A stretch of DNA of 64,000 nt, taken from Ypsolopha sequella (taxonomy: Eukaryota; Arthropoda; Insecta; Lepidoptera; Ypsolophidae). The stretch is taken from the NCBI GenBank assembly GCA_934047225.1, contig OW203998.1, positions 18,491,280 to 18,555,279 of the forward strand, given 5' to 3'. The notes under the pieces were generated by a model, which saw only the letters and a program-made list of their open reading frames with translations, was not told the origin of the DNA and ran no database searches. Positions 57,702-64,000 of the stretch are shown here, one piece after another. Position numbers and translations under genes: made by a program. Numbering within the stretch: the stretch's first letter is position 1; each line of letters starts with the position of its first letter.

Positions 57702-58039
57702 AAGAAATTACTAACATCAATTCAAAAGAGTTGGTATACTCGTATGCCCATAGTGTGTCACATCGCAATGCTTCTGTAGGGTCTCACGTCCGTTATACAC
57801 ACGAAAATGTTAAATTAAATCAACCTTTCATTGTTTTGGTTCACCTTTTGTCTGCTAGGCGGAAGTTTCCAGAGCGATTTTGTAAGGTTCTAAGTTACAA
57901 TGTTAGTATGAAATGGTATATGTTGGTTTAGTAGAATTAAAAATGGATTTACAATACAGTTTTATTGTTACTAAAGAGTTTTTTTTTTTTTATTTGAATT
58001 AAAAACGAGTTTTACTATAACTACAATATAGAAAAAGGA
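57702..58039. other. No feature recognised
   Basis: The plus frame 57623-57931 extends out of the LINE end without recognisable content. Confidence 0.35.
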
Positions 58040-58310
58040 ACGCTTTATTGGTTTGGGCGTACATAGAGGATGGATGAAATAAGAGTGACAAAGGAAATTA
58101 ATGGTGCGCAAGTGGAAGGTAAAGCTCCACGGAACCACCCTAGAAGGACAAATATGTGACACACAGAAGAAAAGCAAAGTCAAAAGTACCCGGAATAGAA
58201 TAGCTTGTATGACTAAATTGATGGATGTGGAAAAAGCGAAAGAGCTGTGACATCGTAACAGATGATGGAAATCTGTAGATCTGCCTACCTCTCTGGGAGA
58301 CCGGCGAAAG
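58040..58310 (+). pseudogene. LINE ORF2 C-terminal fossil
   Basis: Plus-strand frames read 'VKSTRNRIACMTKLMDVEKA' and 'KEL', stop, 'HRNR', stop, 'WKSV', matching the end of a LINE group that finishes 'RVRSTRNRRACMKRLMDVxEA' then 'DRxxWRSVVSAYP'. The upstream 'gtggaaggtaaagctccacg' fits the basic 'VEGKAPRGRP' segment. Several stops. A TA-rich microsatellite follows (58317-58400). Confidence 0.75.
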
Positions 58311-58316
58311 TATATA

Positions 58317-58400
58317 TGTATGTAATATATAAATAGGTATATGTTGTATATATATATATACCGGGTTCTACTCTTTTATTATATTATATATATATAATAT
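58317..58400. repeat. TA-rich microsatellite
   Basis: Alternating TA tracts ('tgtatatatatatatatacc', 'ttatatatatataatataa') follow the LINE end. Confidence 0.9.
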
Positions 58401-59139
58401 AATCAAAAATAAATATAATAAAAGTCGAAAGGGGGTGACTAAAAAGAGTAACAGAACACAAATCAGCGAGTTTCAGAATTCTTTTCTGTCTGTCTGTTTG
58501 TTTGTTTGCACACATCTCCGAAATTACTGTACGGATTTTCATCTAATTTTTACAGGTTTACAGAACTTATTTGTATTAGAATATAGGTTTGGTTTCATAA
58601 AAATCGAAAGAGAGAAAAAAAAGTAATATTTTTGGAATTGACTTTTCTTCTGTTAGAAGTTAGAAGTTACATAACGATGAAGGCCTATAGATGTCACAAA
58701 CGATTGTATAGACGAAATAAACAAGGAAACTTAAATTAGAATAATGAAGCATATACAATTTTAGTACATAAATAAATCAACTGGTGGCGCTGTTCATTGT
58801 AAGAAATATAATTATTTCGTTTAAATAGCGTCATCTGTTTTGGTAAATAAAAAGATTTAATGCAAATTTTGTTACAGGAATTGTATAACAGATGACACTT
58901 CCTTTGATAAAACTTACTATTATAAATGAAAATTATAAAGCTAAGTATGTATTATTAAAGTTTATAAAAAAACTGTAAAAGAAAAGAGCTGTGGCTGTCT
59001 GTATATTGATGATATTAAAAAAATATAGCGGTGTGGGATAATTTGTCCGTATTTCATGCATCACGCAAGAACTAACGAACGGGTTTTGATGCGGTTACCA
59101 CTTTACGATCCTCAGCAGCTAGAGATGGATTACAACGAA
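58401..59139. other. Repeat scraps, no gene
   Basis: 58485-58560 ('ctgtctgtctgtttgtttgt' and 'actgtacggattttcatcta') and 59060-59100 ('aactaacgaacgggttttga') resemble parts of Helitron-like repeats; ends not found. Confidence 0.35.
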
Positions 59140-59700
59140 AAAGTAACCGGCCAAGTACGAGTCGGACTCGTGCACGAAGGGTTCCGTACCATTATCTATA
59201 AAAACGGTAAAAAAACATGGCTGTTATCAGTGGCGTGCACAGAACTTTTTGCTGGAAAAGCAAGCTATTGGTCAAGAATAACAATAAAAAAAATATGAAA
59301 AAATTTAAATATCACTTTGAAAAAAAAAGTTTGTATAGGAAATTTTCACTCTAGGGTCATTGTCTACCCTGGCGTCATACAATTTTTTTTTTCAAAGTGA
59401 AATTAAACTTTTTTCCTATTTTTTTTATTGTTGTTCTTGACCAATTGCTTGCTTTTCCAGCAAAAAGTTCTGTGCACGCCGCTGGCTGTTATATGGGAGC
59501 CCCCTTAAATATTTATATTGTTTTGTTTACTAGTATTTGTTATAGCGGCAACAGAAATTTATAATCTGTAAAAATTTCAACTGTCTAACTATCAAGGTTC
59601 ATGAGATAAAGCCTGGTGACAGACAGATATACAGATAGACAGCGGAGTTTTAGTAATAGGGTCCCGTTGGTTACCTTTTGGATACGGAACCCTAAAAAGA
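59140..59700 (+). repeat. 'aagtacgagtcggactcgtg' dispersed repeat hosting a MITE
   Basis: Starts 'ccggccaagtacgagtcgga' and 'cacgaagggttccgtacc' and ends 'ggttaccttttggatacgga' and 'accctaaaaag'. The same ends in other copies are near 1300, 44690 and 63020-63225. A hAT-type MITE interrupts it at 59228-59484. Confidence 0.7.
59228..59484. mobile_element. hAT-type MITE, 257 bp, with 8-bp target duplication
   Basis: Ends 'cagtggcgtgcacagaactt' and, in complement, 'cagcggcgtgcacagaactt' form long inverted repeats (about 100 bases each), including 'tgctggaaaagcaag' and 'attggtcaagaa'. GCTGTTAT stands on both sides (59220-59227, 59485-59492). Eight-base duplications and CA-starting ends define the hAT superfamily. 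It sits inside the repeat at 59140-59700 and so is younger than that. The minus-strand trace and ORF 59056-59298 are by-products. Confidence 0.92.
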
Positions 59701-62109
59701 AGGGAGATCACTGTTCGATAACTCACTATCTTAATAACTTAAAATCTGGGATATTTTTTACTGCGGGATTCCCAAGTAGCCGCATTATCTTCTTCCACGC
59801 GGACGAAGTTTATTTATTCTGTGGTTTAGGGCAACAGCTTGTATATAATATAAGTACACGATAACGATATCAATTATGTAATTGGTATAGAAATAACCTG
59901 CTGAAACAATACTGCAAAAATTTTAAATCCTACGTCATCAAACATTGTCTTACTTCTACCTGAGTCCAAGTAAAGTTTTCCAGCTATATCTATACACATT
60001 GCTTAATCGACTCAGTTATTTCAGAGTTGTTTTGCAGAAGGACCGACAGACTGACACCAAAGCTATAATTTAATAAAAGTTTTTTTTTTCTTTTCGAAAA
60101 CCAACGACAACCTTATACACCATGGGAATTGTGAACTTAATGTAATTAATAAAATATCACTCAGTATTCCTTGACATAAAAAAAGAGGATATAAAACACA
60201 AGTGGAAACATTCCTTTAGTAGCACTTTTAATTTTAGAACTATCCCGTCGGAAGTAATTTTAAGCGACATCTGGGAAATGGTGAAATTTCTAAAGGCAGA
60301 CTGCGGAGTGCTGTGACATCTTTAAATTGCATTTTTACGCGAAACGGAAAGGCTATTCTGGGTTTACGAGGTATTTTATAAGAACTATTCGTGGTGCTTT
60401 CCGTTCATCGGTGTTATACATATCGTCACGACATCAATCCTTGATGGGTGTGAGAAGTATATAAAACAGTAAGTTATATGGTATCCCTTGTTACGGAAAT
60501 ATACTGTCGTATTAGGTGAAGGACCTATAATGATAGATATAGGAGAAATAAATAAACATATAAAATATAAAACTTGAATTTTGATACATATAAATAAAAC
60601 TTTGTAAAAAACATGTACACCGAGAGCTGTAGCTGATAAACTGCTGAGCAGTTAAGCTTAAAAGTTAAAAAAAAAGCATTTTATGTCTTATACTAAATAA
60701 TCTTGTTTCGAAATCTAATAATTTATCTAATAACTTCCAATATCCCATTCAAAAAAATGTACTAGTTTATTGTATCCGATTAAACACTTGACTTCAGACT
60801 TATTTTATCTAATTTGAGCTTATTTCACCACTTAATTGAGAAACGTTAACCAGGCCATACATTTTTAAAATGTAATTTATTTTGTATAAGATTATGTGGC
60901 ACATAAACTAAGCGGTTTGTGAAACAGACCTATTCTAGGACAGACTAGTTTGGAAAAGGAAAAGTTAGTTCAACTTAATATCGGTTAAGGACGGTAAGGT
61001 ATACGAATGCAAACGTCATTTTCTCATATACAATGGAAATCACATCAAGCTTTACATATTGGACCTTATATTCTTCACTATAGGGGCTACTGTAGTAGCA
61101 AGTGTATTTCTGAGCTGGTTTTCTAAGAAAAGCTTGAAGTGGACACCATTATTTTTAAAGTGCATTTATACTGAAAGTATTAATATCATAGTGCAAAGTA
61201 CTAACTTTAAAGCTAAACCTCTTAAAGTGGGAACCATTATTTTAAATTCATTTATATATACCCTAAAAAATTATATCTGGTAAATAGCTGAACACATAAA
61301 CCGAAAATTTAAAAGCTTTCAAAACTGGTGCATGGCTTCAGCTGTAAAAAAATTATCATAATTTTTAAGTAATACCATAGACTAAGTATTTAGTAATATT
61401 GAGTCTATGGTAATACTGAACCATCGGTGTATAAGATCCACTCGCATTTCACTGGTTTTTATTTCTCTTTAAATCACAGATTATGTTATTTAAGTAATAA
61501 ACAAATAGATTTCCATTAATTTGTGAAATCCAAAATTACACTTCATAGTAAAATTAACAATGACTAAGTTTCCAACTTTCAATCAAAGTTTTCATTAGTA
61601 AGTCTTCATTAAAAAAACAGTTAACTAAAATAACCATAAAACCGACGAAAAATTCTACGAAAAGAATATTTTATTAATCAAGATTTGAAAGGTCTTTTAC
61701 TCAAAAATATCTTCAAAAAAGCCCTTTGACATACTTTCTCAGTCGATAAGGCTGTTAAACTGAATCAAAGTAAGAGGCTTTAGGCAATACAAAGACCGAA
61801 ATTTTCCTAAAAAAAAATTCATTTGAAGCACTCTTGTTCGTGCTGCTTTTAGCATTTTCTGTTAAAGAAACGACTGATTAAAGGGAAAAGAATATTCTAA
61901 AATTAGGAGCCCATGGATTGAAAATGGAGTAACTTAGAAATACGACATTACAAAAATGTTAAATTTATAGGAAAGGTTGGAAAAGGGAAAATCTACACTA
62001 TTAGATATAAAACGAGTTGTCATTTATCATTTATCTTTGAGAAATATTGAAGTCGTGTTTTTATCATTAATTCGTTAAGTATTGTTTACGTGCTTTTTCA
62101 TGTAATCTC
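59701..62109. other. Mostly unassigned AT-rich DNA; a SINE 3' scrap near 60420
   Basis: 'atatcgtcacgacatcaatc' at 60420 resembles the complement of the SINE 3' end. ORF 61059-61283 (TTG start, hydrophobic beginning) is unrecognised. Nothing else found. Confidence 0.35.
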
Positions 62110-62570
62110 AAAAGAGTCCCACTGCTGGAAAAAGGCCTGCCCTTGCTGATACTACATATCGCGGACCTGTGTTACCTCTGGTAAAAATTTGTGGAGAACG
62201 TCCCGCTATCGTCTTTTTGGTCTGCTTGGCCGTCGATAGCCCTTATCTGGCAGCGATTTTTACCCACCTAATTGAGTGCCATACGACATAAGACTAGCTC
62301 AGTTCCATCTTAGTTATGCTGTATGCACACCAAGGTCAGAAACTCTAGTTCTGGTGCGCAGTTTAGTGTTACAGATACGGTTGATCCATTTTACACGTAG
62401 AGTGCTGCGGTCTATTGCTCGTTGGCATACCTCGAGTTTGGACCTCTGATGCTCGGTTAGTGACTACGTTTAGAAACCGTACAAGGAGGATATACATATC
62501 AACAAGTTTACGCTTCAGTGACAATGGAAGTTCACCCTTCATCAGCTCTTTCATGAACCATTAGCTCATC
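62110..62570 (-). pseudogene. RTE-like LINE ORF2 C-terminal fossil
   Basis: Minus-strand frames, N to C: 'MKGELPLSLKRKLVDMYILL' and 'VRFLNVVTNRASEVQTRGM' (frame 62369-62554); then 'CQRAIDRSTLRVKWINRICN' and 'TKLRTRTRVSDLG'; then 'GRPSRPKRR'-like remains and a 'QQWDSF'-like end ('ccagcagtgggactctttt'). RTE-type LINEs have 'CQRAMERSMLGVxxxDRIRN' and 'LRxxTxVxDxxxR' in this order. Stops and frameshifts abound. The polymerase core is missing. Confidence 0.8.
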
Positions 62571-63014
62571 CAGGCTTTAAGATAGTTCTATAGATTTCCT
62601 AGTCTTGTCTTTTATCGTCACTTCAGGAAGTGACGATTTTATTGATCTTAGCGGGCCCAATAAATATATTTTTAATTTAAAGATATTTTTTCTTGGACGG
62701 GCATAACTCTTCTCACATAGTTACGATTTTTTTAATTACTCGTACTTTGTATGAATTAAAGAACCTGTAGGAATCGATTCAACAAAATATTGAACAATCG
62801 TATGTTAGTAAATTGCAATAATTACTTTTTTTTAACTAATATCGCGTGTTTTTATCTAGCAACTATTATCTGATTATTTTATGTATATCTAATAAGTTTT
62901 TGTTGATAGGTACCACACCTCGTAAACCAGGTTAAAGAGTATCAACTACAAAACTAAAATATAGGTGTATTACTAGTAACTAGGTAATTGCTGAATAATA
63001 AGGTTAGTTTTCAT
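62571..63014. other. No feature recognised
   Basis: AT-rich; a short palindrome 'tcgtcacttcaggaagtgacga' lies at 62616-62636. Confidence 0.4.
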
Positions 63015-63225
63015 AAGGTTTCCGTACTCAAAGGGAAAAACGGAGCCCTTAACGTCATTCCGCTGTCCGTCTGTCTGTGTCTGTCTGTCCGTCCGTATGT
63101 CACAGGTCTCTAGTTCTTAGGCGGAATGAGATAGAGACCTGAAATTTTGATATGTTGTGTAAAATATTGACCCAAAACCGGTAATTTAAATAGTAGGAAA
63201 CTACTCGCACTTAATCGGTTTTAAT
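63015..63225 (+). repeat. Fragment of the 'ggccaagtgcgagtc' dispersed family
   Basis: 'ggtttccgtactcaaaggga' and 'aaaacggagcccttaacg', a (TCTG/TCCG) simple tract, then 'actcgcacttaatcggtttt'. Word order is that of the repeats at 590-1345 and 59140-59700. Confidence 0.6.
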
Positions 63226-64000
63226 AAATTGTCACAGTCTTTGTCCAACTGTTTTAGTGGGGTAATGCCACTAAACACGCACTTATTAACAGGCATATTT
63301 TTCAAAACACACAACGTGCCATTAAATATTTACTGAAAGTTAAGCACGAGCCAAACGCGGTTAAAAATGTTAAAACAAAGGACATTTCGTGACCTACATA
63401 CAAACATGAACATTACTATTAGAAAAAATATTTAACCGTTGATAATTTGGTATATGCATAATATCAAACCTACAAGCCTGACGTGAGACATCGTAAGATT
63501 TTAATCGAATTTATTGAAATGACTTGTACGATGAAAGTATGTATTTTTTTACTGACGTTCAAAATTATATAATAAATAACGTTAAAAATAAAACATTATA
63601 CTTTTTAATTGAAACGAAAGTTCAAATCCACCTATAGATAAAAACTAAAATTAACACTTACCCAGGCTGTGAGTGATCCCATAACGTCCACATAGCAATT
63701 AATTTTTTTTGACGAGCAGATGCCATGGGTGTACCACAAAATATCATAATAATTTTGTCTATGAACCATTCGATTTCTGAACGAAAATAAAAGTGAGTGT
63801 ATCGGAACAAGTTGTTTGACTTTTTAGCAGCCAAATTCAAATTTTAGTCGAAACGGTCGTTTTCGTCGATTTGTATAGACTATAAATAAGACTATGTCGA
63901 AAATAAATACGGTAAGTGCTATTTATTGTCGTTATGTGATAGTTTATAAGTTTCTGATCTGTAATGTTTTTTTGATTGATCCCAATATTTGTTTTGTTGT
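63226..64000. other. No feature recognised
   Basis: AT-rich to the window end. The ORF 63658-63840 (minus) is not recognised. Confidence 0.4.

Noticed and set aside
61059..61283. 74-codon frame with a hydrophobic start
   Set aside because: It starts with TTG and contains a diverged internal duplication; no domain or support.

Overview
This 64-kb window looks like AT-rich intergenic or intronic DNA from an insect, most probably a moth or butterfly. I found no complete protein-coding gene, no rRNA or tRNA gene, no CRISPR array and no operon structure. The arthropod assignment rests on an in-frame mitochondrial COI fragment that uses TGA for Trp, on mariner and LINE fossils, and on repeats whose ends resemble those I know from Lepidoptera (the 'ggccaagtgcgagtc' family, Helitron-like ends in CTAG|T, a tRNA-headed SINE). 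No species can be named.

Layout. 1-2565 is one copy of a segmental repeat whose partner lies at 39583-45992. The partner is split by a 3.78-kb insertion bounded by TTAA, and that insertion holds a 1.8-kb near-palindrome. 2.6-13 kb carries a short dispersed family (copies also near 11.4 and 28.4 kb), a mariner transposase fossil, two LINE 3' ends and a possible THAP-domain relic. 13.3-25.8 kb holds SINEs, LINE 3' ends, an unrecognised frameshifted protein fossil and several palindromic MITEs. 30781-34645 is a transposon-like unit with terminal inverted repeats; it contains a 2.2-kb hexameric satellite that flips strand part way along, plus an 82-bp tandem array. 34.8-39.5 kb holds a hammerhead-like motif, a SINE, a 130-bp tandem repeat, a TTAA-bounded foldback element and a Helitron-like end. 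46-55.3 kb holds an unrecognised ORF, a LINE 3' end with a perfect 44-bp hairpin, more MITEs and one candidate terminal exon with a poly(A) signal. 55.3-64 kb holds the COI fragment, a second hammerhead-like motif, LINE 3' ends and a hAT-type MITE with an exact 8-bp target duplication.

How it works together. Nothing suggests a pathway. The window is a stack of mobile-element insertions, many nested, and its history can be read from it: a SINE lies inside both segmental copies and so predates the duplication, while the TTAA insertion is in one copy only and came later. The long ORFs at 31.2-33.6 kb are translations of the satellite, not genes. The best leads for undescribed biology are the strand-switching satellite in its carrier, the hammerhead-like motifs, the hairpin LINE tail, the TTAA insertion with its empty site, and three unassigned coding traces (20482-20836, 46447-46806, 51218-51354).
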